Notes: generated by a model from the letters alone, not told the origin. A stretch of DNA of 64,000 nt from Mycolicibacterium psychrotolerans (GCF_010729305.1 NZ_AP022574.1:124001-188000); one strand, 5' to 3'; positions 50,980 through 60,522 are shown, counted from the stretch's first letter. Numbers and translations are program-made.

Positions 50980-52607
50980 AGCACCGCCTTGATCGACGCG
51001 TGCAGCGCCCGCAGTGACGACCGGTCCGCCTTGACCTCGAGCACCCGCATCCCGTCGTGCGGTTCGTCGAGAGCCGCGGGCAGCTCGGCCGCCTCGATCT
51101 GTCGACTCTCCACGTGATAGGCGCGGCACAGCGCCCCGACGTCGACGTCGTGGGGGGTGCCGAAGATGCGGGAGGAGACGTCGGAGAACCGGGGATCGCC
51201 CTGCTCCAGCAGCTCGAAGATGCCGCCGCCGTTGTCGTTGGACACCACGATGGTCAGGTCCGCCGGCATCGGCTCCGTCGGCCCGACCAGCAGACCCGAG
51301 CTGTCGTGCACGAACGTCAGATCACCGATCAGCGCGATCGTGCGGCCCCCGTGCGCCAGCGCCGCCCCGATCGCCGTCGACACGGTGCCGTCGATGCCGG
51401 CGACCCCGCGGTTGGAGCGTACCTTGACCTCGGCGGTGTTGAAGCCGACCAGCGCGATGTCGCGCACCGGGTTCGAGGCGCCGAGCACAAGCTGATCACC
51501 GGGTCGCACGGCATCGGCCACGGCCGCGGCGACATGCAGCCCGGTGGTCAGCGGGTGGGCGGCCAGCTGGCCGCGCACCGCCTCGCAGGCGTGCCGGTGG
51601 GCCTCGGCGCAGCGGTCGAGCCAGTCCGGCGCCGGCGCACCGGAGGTGACCGCCCGCGTGCCCGTCGCCTGCGAATTGCCCGACACGTCCGGCCAGCGCG
51701 GGCCCGTCGTCAGCGCGTACACCGGAATCGACGGATCGGCCAGCAACGCAGACACCGGGCGGTGCAGCGTCGGGCGACCGAGCATGATCACCTGTTTGGG
51801 ACGAATCAGGTTGAGCGCCAACGGATGCAGTGGATTACGCGCGTAGGGCGCGGTCGGCTCGGCGACGGTGGGCAGATGCGCGAGATTCGGGTGCACGCCG
51901 GCGCCGTGCCCGGCGATGACCACGGTGTCGGGGGTGACGTCGATGTCGAGCGGCTGATCGAAGGTGACCGGCGGGGTGATCGTCCACGGCCTGCCGTCGG
52001 GGCGGCCCTCGGGCGCGTACGCGGCACCGGGATCGTCGACCGGGGGAACGAGCGGCTCGCGCAGCGGAATGTCGAACTGCACGGGCCCGGCGTTGGCCGA
52101 GCGGGCCCCCGTCGCGGCGACCAGCACCCGGCACGTCGCCGAACGCCACTGCCCGTTGAGGGAGGCCATCTTCTCCGGGGCGTCCTCCGCGAGACCGAGG
52201 CTGATGTTCGCCCGCATCTGCGTGCCGAAGTAGCCGAGCTGCTCGAAGGTCTGATTCGCGCCGGTCCCGAGCAGCTCGTAGGGCCGGTTGGCCGACAGCA
52301 CGATCAGCGGCACGCGGGCGTAGTTGGCCTCCACCACCGCCGGCCCCAGGTTGGCCACCGCGGTGCCCGACGTCATCGCCACGCACACGGGCGCGCCCTC
52401 GGCGACCGCCAGGCCGATGGCGAGGAAGCCGGCAGTGCGTTCGTCGATGCGCACGTGCAGGCGAAGCCGACCGGCGCGGTCGGCGTCGTGCAGTGCGAAC
52501 GCGAGCGGGGCGTTGCGCGATCCGGGGCACAGCACGACGTCGCGGACGCCGCCGCGCACCAGTTCGTCGACGACCACCCGGGCCTGCGCCGTCGAGGGGT
52601 TCACCAC
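50976..52607 (-). CDS. menD: SEPHCHC synthase MenD
   Basis: A 543-residue thiamine-diphosphate enzyme joining isochorismate and 2-oxoglutarate-derived succinyl semialdehyde, the first committed step of menaquinone synthesis. Visible are [15 protein letters not shown] near the N-terminus (the MenD hallmark), [15 protein letters not shown] with the catalytic Glu, [16 protein letters not shown], and the ThDP motif [13 protein letters not shown] with [11 protein letters not shown]. The GTG at 52607 overlaps the bpoC stop (TAGTG). Confidence 0.94.
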   Translation of the reverse strand: MVNPSTAQARVVVDELVRGGVRDVVLCPGSRNAPLAFALHDADRAGRLRLHVRIDERTAGFLAIGLAVAEGAPVCVAMTSGTAVANLGPAVVEANYARVPLIVLSANRPYELLGTGANQTFEQLGYFGTQMRANISLGLAEDAPEKMASLNGQWRSATCRVLVAATGARSANAGPVQFDIPLREPLVPPVDDPGAAYAPEGRPDGRPWTITPPVTFDQPLDIDVTPDTVVIAGHGAGVHPNLAHLPTVAEPTAPYARNPLHPLALNLIRPKQVIMLGRPTLHRPVSALLADPSIPVYALTTGPRWPDVSGNSQATGTRAVTSGAPAPDWLDRCAEAHRHACEAVRGQLAAHPLTTGLHVAAAVADAVRPGDQLVLGASNPVRDIALVGFNTAEVKVRSNRGVAGIDGTVSTAIGAALAHGGRTIALIGDLTFVHDSSGLLVGPTEPMPADLTIVVSNDNGGGIFELLEQGDPRFSDVSSRIFGTPHDVDVGALCRAYHVESRQIEAAELPAALDEPHDGMRVLEVKADRSSLRALHASIKAVL

Positions 52608-53389
52608 TACAGCGTATCGGCGAAGAAATTGAGGATCGCGGTGTTGACCACCTGGGGCTTCTCGATGAAGCCGAGGTGGCCGGTGCCGGGGATCTCCAGG
52701 AACGTCGCGTTGGGCATCGCGTTGGCGACCTCGCGGCCGAGGTAGGACGGCAGCACGACGTCGTCGGCGAACCCGATCACCAGCGCCGGGGTCTGCACAT
52801 TCTGGTAGGCGGCCAGCCGGCTGCTCTGCGGCGCGATCGACAGCTGCGTCCGCATGCCGGGCGTCGGCTTCTGCGGCCACATCGTGAACATGTCGATCCA
52901 GTCCCGGATGGCGTTGTCGTCGTTCAGGGTCTTCGGTGAAAAGCTCTCGAGCAGGCGGACTTTCGCCTCGAAATCGACCGGGAGCTCGATCCCGGAGTCG
53001 GCCAGCGCCTGCTCACCCTTCCAGAAGAAATCGCGGGTGCGGTCGTGGCGGCCGCGGGTGGCCATCAGCACCGCCGAACGCACCAGTTCGGGGCGGGCCA
53101 CCATCAGCTCCTGGGCGATGTAGGAGCCCATCGACAGCGCGACGATGCGCACCGGGGCCAGGCCGAGTCGCTCGATGATGTCGACGACGTCGCCGACCAT
53201 CGTCTCGGTGGTGAAGCCGTCGGCGTTCTCGGTCGCACCGACCCCGCGGTTGTCGAACGTCACACATCGGTAGCCCGCGCGGGCGAAGACGGGCACCTGA
53301 TGCAGGTGCCAGGTGCGGCCCGCTCCCCCGCGACCGGCGATGAAGAGCACCGGATCGCCGGTGCCGCGGTCGTCGTAGGCCAAATTCAC
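52607..53389 (-). CDS. bpoC: alpha/beta hydrolase BpoC (possible MenH)
   Basis: A 260-residue alpha/beta hydrolase. The nucleophile elbow ALSMGS lies near residue 96, with Asp in FADDVVLP and His in GTGHLGF. The homologue is Rv0554, once called a peroxidase but structurally a serine hydrolase. Tight coupling to menD by a one-base overlap makes it a candidate for MenH (SHCHC synthase), which is otherwise missing from this menaquinone set (inference). Confidence 0.88.
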   Translation of the reverse strand: MNLAYDDRGTGDPVLFIAGRGGAGRTWHLHQVPVFARAGYRCVTFDNRGVGATENADGFTTETMVGDVVDIIERLGLAPVRIVALSMGSYIAQELMVARPELVRSAVLMATRGRHDRTRDFFWKGEQALADSGIELPVDFEAKVRLLESFSPKTLNDDNAIRDWIDMFTMWPQKPTPGMRTQLSIAPQSSRLAAYQNVQTPALVIGFADDVVLPSYLGREVANAMPNATFLEIPGTGHLGFIEKPQVVNTAILNFFADTL

Positions 53390-53415
53390 CCCGACGAGGC
53401 TACTGGACTGCAGGA

Positions 53416-53437
53416 GACGTCGAGACTGCGCCCAGGG
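53416..53437. repeat. left arm of the palindrome split by IS30 element 2
   Basis: The segment with core GTCGAGACTGCGC pairs with the reverse complement of 54897-54918, with two mismatches. The two arms and the IS ends align without gaps. The arm resembles the intact palindrome at 35883-35943. Confidence 0.65.
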
Positions 53438-53449
53438 TGAGGAATCACC

Positions 53450-54884
53450 CCTTGAATTCAGGCGGTCGCTGCAGCGAATGTGGACGGGTCTGAGAGTAGT
53501 CGGTCGAGTTCTTCGGCGGGGGTCCGCCAGCCGAGGCGTTTGCGGGGTCGCGCGTTGAGTTCGGCGGCGACCTGGTCAAGCCATCCGGGCCCGTAAAACG
53601 ACAGGTCAGTGCCTTTGGGGAAGTACTGGCGCAGCAGTCCGTTGGTGTTCTCATTGGTGCCGCGCTGCCAGGGGCTGTGCGGGTCACAGAAGTAGATCGG
53701 TAGTCCGGTGGCTTCGGTGATCTTGGTGTGTAGCGCCATTTCGCTGCCTTGATCCCAGGTCAACGAGCGGCGCAGGATCTCGGGAATGTCGGGAATCTTG
53801 ACCGCCATCGCCTCGGCCAGGGTGGCCGCGGTGCGGTCATCGGGCAGGTGCAGCAGCACCACGAAGCCGGTGGTGCGCTCGACCAGGGTGCCGATCGCCG
53901 AGCCTGAGGCGGTACTGCCCAGGATCAGGTCCCCCTCCCAGTGGCCCGGGATCGCGCGGTCGGCGGCTCAGCGGGCCGCTCGCTGATGTTGATCATGTCG
54001 CGGATCTTGCCTCGGCCGTCAGCGGTGTTGCGGCCGTGTGGTTTTCGTCGCACCCGACCGGTGCGCAGCGCGGTCTTGACCAGCCGGGCCAACTCGCCGC
54101 GGGTTGGACGTAGAGGGCTTGGTAGATCGTTTCGTGTGACACCCACATCTCCGGATCGTCGGGGAAGTCCTGGCGCAGCCGGCCCGCGATCTGCTCGGGG
54201 CTGTGCTTGTGCTCCAAGCCTTGCAGAACCTCTGCCAATAACGCAGGCCGCGACTCCAGCCGCCGTGGTTTGGGTCGTGTGCGTTTCTGCTCGGCGACGT
54301 CCTGGCCGACCCGGGCCCGATACCCCGAGCCGGTCGCCCCGCGGACGAGCTCGCGACCGATCGTGTCGCGATGACGCTGCAGCAGCCCGGCCGCCCGTTC
54401 GGGGGTGTAACCGGTCTCGAGCAACTCCTCGAGCCGGCAGCGTTCGGTGAACGCCAACGGCGCGCGCGGGCGCTGCGATCGGTCGGGTTCGACCACGGCA
54501 AGCACGGGGGTTCTGGGCACGTACCCAGCCTGTTTGACCCAGCGCAGCGCGGCGTTCTCCGACACGCCGGCCAGCAGGGCCGCCTCAGTTGTCGATCCCC
54601 CGGAATGCATCGCCGCCCAGAACACCGCGCGCGCCGCCGCCGAATACCGCAGCCCGTGATGCCGGTTATCGGCAGCGATCCCGGCGGCACCGGCCCACTG
54701 ACAGCCCGTCTGATGGGACACCCCGGCCACCGTCGCCGCCGCCGACTGCGACAACCCCGACCTCAACGCCTCCAGAAACACCTCGCGTGCCGGCCCGGGC
54801 ACCTCTTTGCTGCCCTGCTTGCGAAACCCCATCGAACAACACCCCTTACGAATCAGGTGCTGCAACGACCGATTGAGTCTGAGC
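53450..54884 (-). mobile_element. IS30-family insertion sequence, element 2 (decayed)
   Basis: An element of about 1.43 kb whose end repeats contain CAGGCGGTCGCTGCAGC (53459-53475) and, inverted, CAATCGGTCGTTGCAGC (54859-54875). The repeats share the CGGTC, TGCA.C core with element 1, but the transposases differ clearly, so these are two related elements rather than copies. The insertion separates bpoC from the DJ-1 gene, which share one strand, and disrupts the menC-bpoC neighbourhood seen in M. tuberculosis. Confidence 0.78.
53458..54832 (-). pseudogene. IS30-family transposase, two frameshifts
   Basis: The protein can be followed in three frames. Frame one has MGFRKQGSK, an IS30 HTH and VSHETIYQALYVQ. 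After the run near 54107-54110 the reading continues as RGELARLVKTALRTGR and NISERPAEP. After about 53965-53972 it continues as PGHWEGDL, TWDQGSEM and QRGTNENTNGLLR, holding all three DDE residues. Each break is explained by one missing base in a GC-rich run. The ATG at 54832 is the likely start. It is inactive unless the two deletions are sequencing errors. Confidence 0.82.
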
Positions 54885-54896
54885 CCCAAAATCACG

Positions 54897-54918
54897 CCCT
54901 GTGCGCAGTCTCGGCGTC
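54897..54918. repeat. right arm of the palindrome split by IS30 element 2
   Basis: The inverted partner of 53416-53437. Its outer end overlaps the stop codon of the DJ-1/PfpI gene by two bases, so before insertion the stem-loop would have begun at that gene's stop, like the intact gene-end palindromes elsewhere in the window. Confidence 0.65.
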
Positions 54919-55639
54919 AGCGACGAGCACGCCGAAGTCGCACGGAATGCAGCGCGGCGTCCCACATCAGGCCGCCGGCCGCCGCGATCGCGGCGGGTTT
55001 GGCCAGGTCGCGGCTCATCAGCGCGGTGGCGGCGGCCTTGGTCGACGCCGACGCCTTCGACATGTGCCCGGAGTCGAACGGCGGCTGCGGGTCGTACTCC
55101 ATCGACAGCTGGATGGCCTTCGCCCTGGCCTCCCCGCCGATACGGCCGGCCAGCCACAGCCCGAGGTCGATGCCCGCCGACACCCCTGCACAGGTGACGA
55201 CGCGGTCGTCGGCAGCCACGATCCGCTCGTCACCGACCGGCACCGCCCCGAACGTCCGTAGCACCGGCAGCGCCGCCCAGTGCGACGTCGCCCGCTTGCC
55301 GTCGAGCAGACCCGCGGCCGCCAGGATCACCGACCCCGAGCACACCGACGCGGTCCACGTCGACGTCGCGTGCGCGCGCCGCACCCAGTCGAGCACTGTC
55401 TTGTCGCGGGCGTGCTCGAGCGTGGTCATCCCGCCGGGGATCAGCACGATGTCCGGCGACGGCGTCTCACCGAAGCTGTGGGTGGCGCCGACGAGCAGCA
55501 CCTGGGAGTCCGCGGCGACGGGACCCGGCTCGTGCCAGACGAAGCGGACCTCGGTGTCGGGCAGCCAACGCAGGCATTCGTACGGGCCGATGAAGTCAAG
55601 CGCGGTGAACCCGGGATAGAGCACGATCGCGACCTGCAT
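54917..55639 (-). CDS. DJ-1/PfpI family protein
   Basis: A 240-residue member of the DJ-1/PfpI superfamily, isonitrile-hydratase-like. The nucleophile cysteine lies in ASVCSGSVIL near residue 100, with the preceding IVLIPGG strand and a C-terminal helical extension (LMSRDLAKPAAIAAAGG). Family members act as hydratases, glyoxalases or chaperones. It lies 13 bp downstream of a GlxA-type regulator gene containing the same domain, and the two are probably cotranscribed. Confidence 0.83.
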   Translation of the reverse strand: MQVAIVLYPGFTALDFIGPYECLRWLPDTEVRFVWHEPGPVAADSQVLLVGATHSFGETPSPDIVLIPGGMTTLEHARDKTVLDWVRRAHATSTWTASVCSGSVILAAAGLLDGKRATSHWAALPVLRTFGAVPVGDERIVAADDRVVTCAGVSAGIDLGLWLAGRIGGEARAKAIQLSMEYDPQPPFDSGHMSKASASTKAAATALMSRDLAKPAAIAAAGGLMWDAALHSVRLRRARR

Positions 55640-55652
55640 GGCCGATCTCCCT

Positions 55653-56615
55653 TCAGGCGAACGTCTTTCGATACTGGTCGGGCGAAACCCCGAGACGGCG
55701 GACGAAGTTGCGGCGCAACGTCTCCGAGGAGCCGAACCCGCAGCGCGCGGCGATGACGGTGACGGGGTCGTCGGTCTCCTCGAGCTGACGGCGGGCCGCC
55801 TCGACGCGGACGCGTTCGACGTAGGCGCCGGGCGCCTCGCCGACCTCCTCGGTGAACACCCGGGTGAAGTGCCGCGGACTCATCGCCGCGCGGCGCGCCA
55901 ACTCGGCGATGCTGTGGGCGCCGCCGGGTGCGGCCTCGATGGTCTCCTGCACGTCGCGGATCGGGGTGCGCCTGGCGCGCGGCATCCACACCGGCGCGGC
56001 GAACTGCGTCTGCCCGCCCGGCCTGCGCAGGTACATCACCAGGTAGCGGGCCACCGTCTGCGCGGCCTCGGTGCCGTGGTCGTCCTCGACGAGCGCCAGC
56101 GCCAGGTCGATGCCCGCGGTGACGCCCGCGGCCGTCCACACCGTCGACGAGCTGCGGACGAAGATGGGGTCCGGGTCGACGGTGATCGCGGGGAACTCCG
56201 ACGCCATCTGCGGGGCGAACGCCCAGTGCGTGGTGGCGACGCAGCCGTCGAGCAGGCCGGCCTGCGCGGCGAGCACGGCACCGGTGCACACGCTCACCAC
56301 GCGGCGCGCGTGCGGGGCCACGGCGGCGATCCAGTCGATCAGCTCGGGATCCTTGCGCGCCGTCTCGGTGCCGAACCCGCCGGGGAGCACCACGGTGTCG
56401 ACCGGCACCGCGGGATCGGGCAGCGGGTCGGCGACGAGCGTCAGCCCGGTGCCGGTGCTGACCGGCGCACCGTGCGCGGAGACGACACGGACGTCGTAGC
56501 CGTCGGCGCCTTGAGCGTGCGCATAGAGCGACGCCCCGGTGAACACCTCGAACGGCCCCACCATGTTGAGCGCCTGCACACCCTCGAAGCCGAGGATCAG
56601 GACCTGGCGCGTCAT
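55653..56615 (-). CDS. GlxA-type regulator (DJ-1/PfpI domain plus AraC DNA-binding domain)
   Basis: A 320-residue regulator. Residues 1-190 are a DJ-1/PfpI-like sensor domain with cysteine in SVCTGAVLAA near 108. Residues 215-320 are an AraC-type double helix-turn-helix (SIAELARRAAMSPRHFTRVF, then TVIAARCGFGSSETLRRNF and LGVSPDQYRKTF). It probably controls the adjacent DJ-1 gene and itself. The ATG at 56615 begins MTRQVLILGFEGVQ. With its partner it is absent from the M. tuberculosis block as I remember it. Confidence 0.87.
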   Translation of the reverse strand: MTRQVLILGFEGVQALNMVGPFEVFTGASLYAHAQGADGYDVRVVSAHGAPVSTGTGLTLVADPLPDPAVPVDTVVLPGGFGTETARKDPELIDWIAAVAPHARRVVSVCTGAVLAAQAGLLDGCVATTHWAFAPQMASEFPAITVDPDPIFVRSSSTVWTAAGVTAGIDLALALVEDDHGTEAAQTVARYLVMYLRRPGGQTQFAAPVWMPRARRTPIRDVQETIEAAPGGAHSIAELARRAAMSPRHFTRVFTEEVGEAPGAYVERVRVEAARRQLEETDDPVTVIAARCGFGSSETLRRNFVRRLGVSPDQYRKTFA

Positions 56616-56668
56616 GTGCTCAGTCTCGGCGTCGGCCGCGATGGCGTCCAGGCCATGCACCCCACAGA

Positions 56669-57622
56669 TCAGGACAGGAGTGGGTAGCACTCCCGGATCC
56701 GCTCGAGCCACCACTGCCGACGCGCGGCCGGCGCCGCCAACGCGGCGATGCGCGCGGGATCCGGGGTCACCGCGGCCGCGGGCAGGAAGCCGTCGACGGG
56801 CGGTGCAGGTGCGGCGACGTCATCGACGAACAGGCCCCCGGTGCCAAGCCCGCAGGCGTGCCGCAGCTCGGGCAGACATCCCGCGGCGACCAGACCGGCG
56901 CCGATCCCCACCGCCGAGTCCAGCGCGCTCGACACCACCACCGGAATGTCGATCTGCGCGGCGATCGCCAGCATGGCCCGCACCCCGCCCAGCGGCGCCA
57001 CCTTCAGCACGGCGACGTCGGCCGCACCCGAGCGCACCACGTGCAGCGGGTCGTCGGCCTTGCGGATGCTCTCGTCGGCGGCGACCGGGACGTCGACGCG
57101 GCGGCGCACCGCCGCCAGTTCGGGCACCGTCGCGCACGGCTGCTCGAGGTACTCCAGCGGTCCGTCGGCGGTCAGGGCCGCGGCCGCGGCGACGGCGTCC
57201 TCGACGCTCCAGCCGCCGTTGGCGTCCACCCGCACCGTCGGTACGACGGCGCGTACGGCGTTGACGCGCGCGACGTCGTCCGCCAGCGACTGCCCGGGTT
57301 CGGCGACCTTCACCTTGGCGGTGCGCGCGCCCGGGAACCGGGCCAGCACCTCCGGGACCTGCGCGGCCGGCACCGCGGGGACCGTCGCGTTGATCGGTAT
57401 GCGGTCCCGCTGTGTCGGCGGCAACGGCTGGTAGGCGGCCTCGAGGCCGGCGGCGAGCCAGTGCGCGGCCTCGGCGGGCCCGTACTCGACGAATGCCCCG
57501 AACTCGCCCCAGCCGGCCGGGCCGTCGATCAGCGCGACCTCCCGTGTGGTGATGCCCCGGAAGCGCACGCGCATCGGCAGGGCGACGACGTGCACACGGT
57601 CGAGGATGTCGGCGAGGTCCAT
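56669..57622 (-). CDS. menC: o-succinylbenzoate synthase MenC
   Basis: A 317-residue enolase-superfamily enzyme dehydrating SHCHC to o-succinylbenzoate. The sequence closely follows M. tuberculosis Rv0553: MRVRFRGITTREVALIDGP near the start, KVKVAEPGQSLADD (KxK), VRVDANGGWS (metal Asp), LEYLEQPC (metal Glu), ADES (metal Asp) and the second-side lysine in VLKVAPLGG. I start at the ATG at 57622; an upstream in-frame codon adds 7 residues. It is separated from bpoC-menD by the IS30 element and two DJ-1-type genes. Confidence 0.93.
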   Translation of the reverse strand: MDLADILDRVHVVALPMRVRFRGITTREVALIDGPAGWGEFGAFVEYGPAEAAHWLAAGLEAAYQPLPPTQRDRIPINATVPAVPAAQVPEVLARFPGARTAKVKVAEPGQSLADDVARVNAVRAVVPTVRVDANGGWSVEDAVAAAAALTADGPLEYLEQPCATVPELAAVRRRVDVPVAADESIRKADDPLHVVRSGAADVAVLKVAPLGGVRAMLAIAAQIDIPVVVSSALDSAVGIGAGLVAAGCLPELRHACGLGTGGLFVDDVAAPAPPVDGFLPAAAVTPDPARIAALAAPAARRQWWLERIRECYPLLS

Positions 57623-57697
57623 CGCTTCGACCTTAGGACCCATCTGCAGGCGGATCGGCGGCGAATAGTCCAGTGAGTTTTCGGGAAGGAGACTGCC

Positions 57698-58315
57698 GTG
57701 AATCCCATTCTGAAGTTCGCCGGGCAGGTCGGGGAGTCAGCGTTGTCGATCGTCGGCGTGCGGACCGTCGAGGAGCCCCACTACATCAGGCGGCCGCTGA
57801 CCGACACCGTCGAGATCCGGCAGTACGGCTCGCGGATCGCCGCCGAGACCACCGTGACCGGGGACAAGCAGAAAGCCCTCAACACCGGCTTCCGCCGGCT
57901 CGCGGGCTACATCTTCGGTGGCAACCACCGCGACACCGAGATCGCGATGACCGCGCCGGTGAGCCAGCAGTCCGCCAAGGAGTCGATCGCGATGACCGCG
58001 CCGGTCTCCCAGACGGGCAGCGCCGAGGACGGCTGGACGGTGCGGTTCTTCATGCCGTCGAAGTGGTCGATGGAGACCCTTCCCGAACCGGACGACGAGA
58101 CCGTTCGGCTGGTTCCGGTGCCGCCGCAGACCGTCGCGGTGCTGACGTTCACCGGTGACCGCAGCGCGGCCGCCGTAGCCGCGCGCAGCGAGGAGTTGCG
58201 CACGACGCTGCGCGACAAGGGCATCGAGCCCGTCGGCGAGACGACCGCGTGGTTCTACGATCCGCCGTGGACGTTGCCGTTCCGGCGGCGCAACGAGGTC
58301 GTCGTCGGCATCTAG
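57698..58315 (+). CDS. SOUL heme-binding family protein
   Basis: A 205-residue SOUL/HEBP-family protein. After a short N-terminal helix it shows VEIRQYGSRIAAETTV, GFRRLAGYIFGGN and two copies of IAMTAPVSQ, the family hallmark. Relatives bind heme or porphyrins. GTG start at 57698 after GGGAAGGAG. It overlaps the convergent acyl-CoA synthetase gene by 4 bp. Confidence 0.88.
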   Translation: MNPILKFAGQVGESALSIVGVRTVEEPHYIRRPLTDTVEIRQYGSRIAAETTVTGDKQKALNTGFRRLAGYIFGGNHRDTEIAMTAPVSQQSAKESIAMTAPVSQTGSAEDGWTVRFFMPSKWSMETLPEPDDETVRLVPVPPQTVAVLTFTGDRSAAAVAARSEELRTTLRDKGIEPVGETTAWFYDPPWTLPFRRRNEVVVGI

Positions 58316-59874
58316 ACCGTCGTACGGTCTCGGCCGTCCCAATGCGGTTTGCGCAGTTCCTTTTTCAGGACCTTGCCGGTGGGGTTGCGGGGCAGTTCGT
58401 CGGTGATGTCGACGGACTTGGGGCACTTGTAGGCGGCCAGCCGCTCGCGGGCGAACGCGATCAGGTCGGACTCGGAGACCTCGGACTCGACCACGACGAC
58501 CGCCTTGACGACCTCGCCCCACCTCTCATCGGGCACGCCGATCACCGCGACCTCGACCACCGCCTCGTGCTCGGCGAGCACCCGCTCGACCTCGATCGAG
58601 TAGATGTTCTCGCCGCCGGAGATGATCATGTCCTTGAGCCGGTCCTCGACGAAGATGTAGCCGCCGTCGTCCACCCGGCCGATGTCGCCGGTGCGGAACC
58701 AGCCGTCCTCGGTGATCGCCTCGGCGGTGGCGTCGGGCTTGTTGTGGTAGCCCTTCATCAGTTGAGGTGTCCGGAACCACAATTCGCCCTGCTCACCAGT
58801 GGGCACATCCTCGAGCGTGTCGGGGTCGACGACCCGCACCTCGGCGTTGGGCACCAGCGTGCCCGCGCTCGAGAGCCGCTCCTCGCGGCCGGGATCGCGG
58901 TGCGCCTCGGGCAGCAGATGGCTGATCACACCGCACACCTCGGTGAGCCCGTAGGCCTGGATGAAATCGGTGTCCGGCCAGGCCTGCAATGCCTGACGCA
59001 GCAGGGGCAGCGGCATCGGCGACGCACCGTAGGCGTAGGTCTTGAGCGCGCTGAACAGCTTGACCGCGTCCTCGCCCGACTCGAGCACCTTGGCGAGCAC
59101 GGCCGGCACCAGGAAGGTGCGGTTGGCGCCCTTGAGGATCGCCCCCGCCAGCGCCGCGCCGTCGACGTCGCGCGTCATCACGCTGGGGAAGCCGTCGTGA
59201 ATGCCGAACTGCACGTAGGACGATCCGCCGACGTGGAACAGCGGCATCGACACCATGTTCTTGTCGCCCTCGTCGAATTCGAAGCCTTCGTGGGCGTTGA
59301 CGGTGTGGGCGATGATGTTGGCCTGGGTGAGCTCGACACCCTTGGGCCGACCGGTGGTGCCCGAGGAGTACATGATGATCGCGACGTCGCCCGGTTCCAC
59401 GTCCTCGGAGCGCTGCACCGGCGTGGAGTCCGCCAGCATCTTCTCGTACTCGTCGTCACCTTCCGGCGTCACCGCGATGACGTGCTCGACATTGGTCAGC
59501 TCGTCGCGGATCCGGTCGATGGACGGCATGAACTCGGCGCCCACGATGAGCACCTTGGCGCCAGAGTCGTTGAGTACGTAGTCGAGTTCGTCGGCGGCCA
59601 ACCGGAAGTTGATGATCGCGGTGGCCGCGCCCAGCGACGCGGCGGCGATCGTCGTCTCGACGCACGCGGGGTGGTTCTTGTCGAGGAAGGCCACGACGTC
59701 GCCGCGCCGGACGCCGCGCTCGGTCAGTGCGCCGGCCAGTCGCCGGATCCGGTCGTCCCACTGCGCCCAGGTCCAGTTGCGGTCGAAATAGTCCATCGCC
59801 TCGGCGTCGGGCGTGGTGGCCGCCCAGTGGGCGACGCGTTCGTCGAGAAAGCGGGGTTCGGGCAGATCGGCCAT
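58312..59874 (-). CDS. FadD-type acyl-CoA synthetase
   Basis: A 520-residue adenylate-forming enzyme. The AMP-binding P-loop YSSGTTGRPKG lies near residue 166, with YGLTEVCG near 310, WFRTGDIGRVDDGGYIF near 400, and the C-terminal catalytic lysine in PRNPTGKVLKKEL near 505. It activates a carboxylic acid as its CoA thioester; the acid is unknown. The ATG at 59874 (MADLPEP) fits family N-termini; the frame stays open upstream, but that stretch reads like non-coding DNA. Confidence 0.88.
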   Translation of the reverse strand: MADLPEPRFLDERVAHWAATTPDAEAMDYFDRNWTWAQWDDRIRRLAGALTERGVRRGDVVAFLDKNHPACVETTIAAASLGAATAIINFRLAADELDYVLNDSGAKVLIVGAEFMPSIDRIRDELTNVEHVIAVTPEGDDEYEKMLADSTPVQRSEDVEPGDVAIIMYSSGTTGRPKGVELTQANIIAHTVNAHEGFEFDEGDKNMVSMPLFHVGGSSYVQFGIHDGFPSVMTRDVDGAALAGAILKGANRTFLVPAVLAKVLESGEDAVKLFSALKTYAYGASPMPLPLLRQALQAWPDTDFIQAYGLTEVCGVISHLLPEAHRDPGREERLSSAGTLVPNAEVRVVDPDTLEDVPTGEQGELWFRTPQLMKGYHNKPDATAEAITEDGWFRTGDIGRVDDGGYIFVEDRLKDMIISGGENIYSIEVERVLAEHEAVVEVAVIGVPDERWGEVVKAVVVVESEVSESDLIAFARERLAAYKCPKSVDITDELPRNPTGKVLKKELRKPHWDGRDRTTV

Positions 59875-60024
59875 GGTCGACAAGCGTGCCACGCCCGCGC
59901 GTGCCCCGCGGCGAAACTTTTCTTCCCGGCGATGTCGATTTGCGCCTGCGCCGATCGACGAGTGGGTGAAGGGCATCCTGAACAAGAGCTGGCAAGCCCT
60001 TCCCACCGAGAAGAAGGAGAGACC

Positions 60025-60444
60025 ATGACCCGCTACATGCTGATCCTGCGATCCACCCCCGCGGCCGAGAAGGCCATGGAGATCGTCGACTTCAACGACG
60101 TCATCGCAGCGATGGGCCGCTACAACGAGGAACTCCTCAAAGCCGGGGTGCTGCTCGCAGGGGAAGGTCTCGCGGGACCCGAGGAGGGTTTCGTCGTGAA
60201 CTTCGACGCCGAGACACCGGTGATCACCGACGGCCCGTACACCGAGGCCAAAGAACTGTTCAACGGGTTCTGGGTGCTGGGCGTGTCGTCGATCGAGGAG
60301 GCCAAGCAGTGGGCGCTCAAGTGCCCACTCGGCTACGGCGCGCGACTCGAGGTCCGGCGCATCACCGAGACCGAGGAATTCCCGCAGGACAACGAGTGGG
60401 TGCAGAAGGAGATGCAGTGGAAGAAGGAGGGCTACCCGGGCTGA
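60025..60444 (+). CDS. YCII/DGPF-domain protein
   Basis: A 139-residue protein with the DGPF variant of the YCII fold: MTRYMLILRSTPAAE, LLAGEGLAGP, then ITDGPYTEAKELFNGFWVL and SIEEAKQWA. DGPF proteins are typically encoded beside ECF42 sigma factors and are their main targets; an ECF42-type gene lies 2.7 kb to the right. The biochemical function is unknown. AAGAAGGAGAGACC precedes the ATG. The 150-bp gap to the divergent acyl-CoA synthetase gene should contain its promoter. Confidence 0.9.
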   Translation: MTRYMLILRSTPAAEKAMEIVDFNDVIAAMGRYNEELLKAGVLLAGEGLAGPEEGFVVNFDAETPVITDGPYTEAKELFNGFWVLGVSSIEEAKQWALKCPLGYGARLEVRRITETEEFPQDNEWVQKEMQWKKEGYPG

Positions 60445-60459
60445 GCGGCCCCCCTCTTC

Positions 60460-60520
60460 GCCGAAACTGCATTCCGGCAGGGGAAGTGCGAGAGAACCCC
60501 TGCCGGAATGCAAGTTCGGC
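60460..60520. terminator. bidirectional gene-end palindrome
   Basis: Arms 60460-60483 and 60497-60520 are 24-bp inverted repeats with two mismatches (GCCGAAACTGCATTCC against GCCGAACTTGCATTCC on the other strand). It fills the gap between two convergent genes, ending 2 bp before the TAA of the minus-strand gene. It shares the CGAAACTGyATTCC half-site with 5681-5744 and 16407-16469. Confidence 0.75.
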
Positions 60521-60522
60521 AA

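Noticed and set aside
58249..60024. Plus-strand open frame leading into the DGPF gene
   Set aside because: It is antisense to the acyl-CoA synthetase gene. The DGPF protein begins at the ATG at 60025 with a good ribosome-binding site and family N-terminus.
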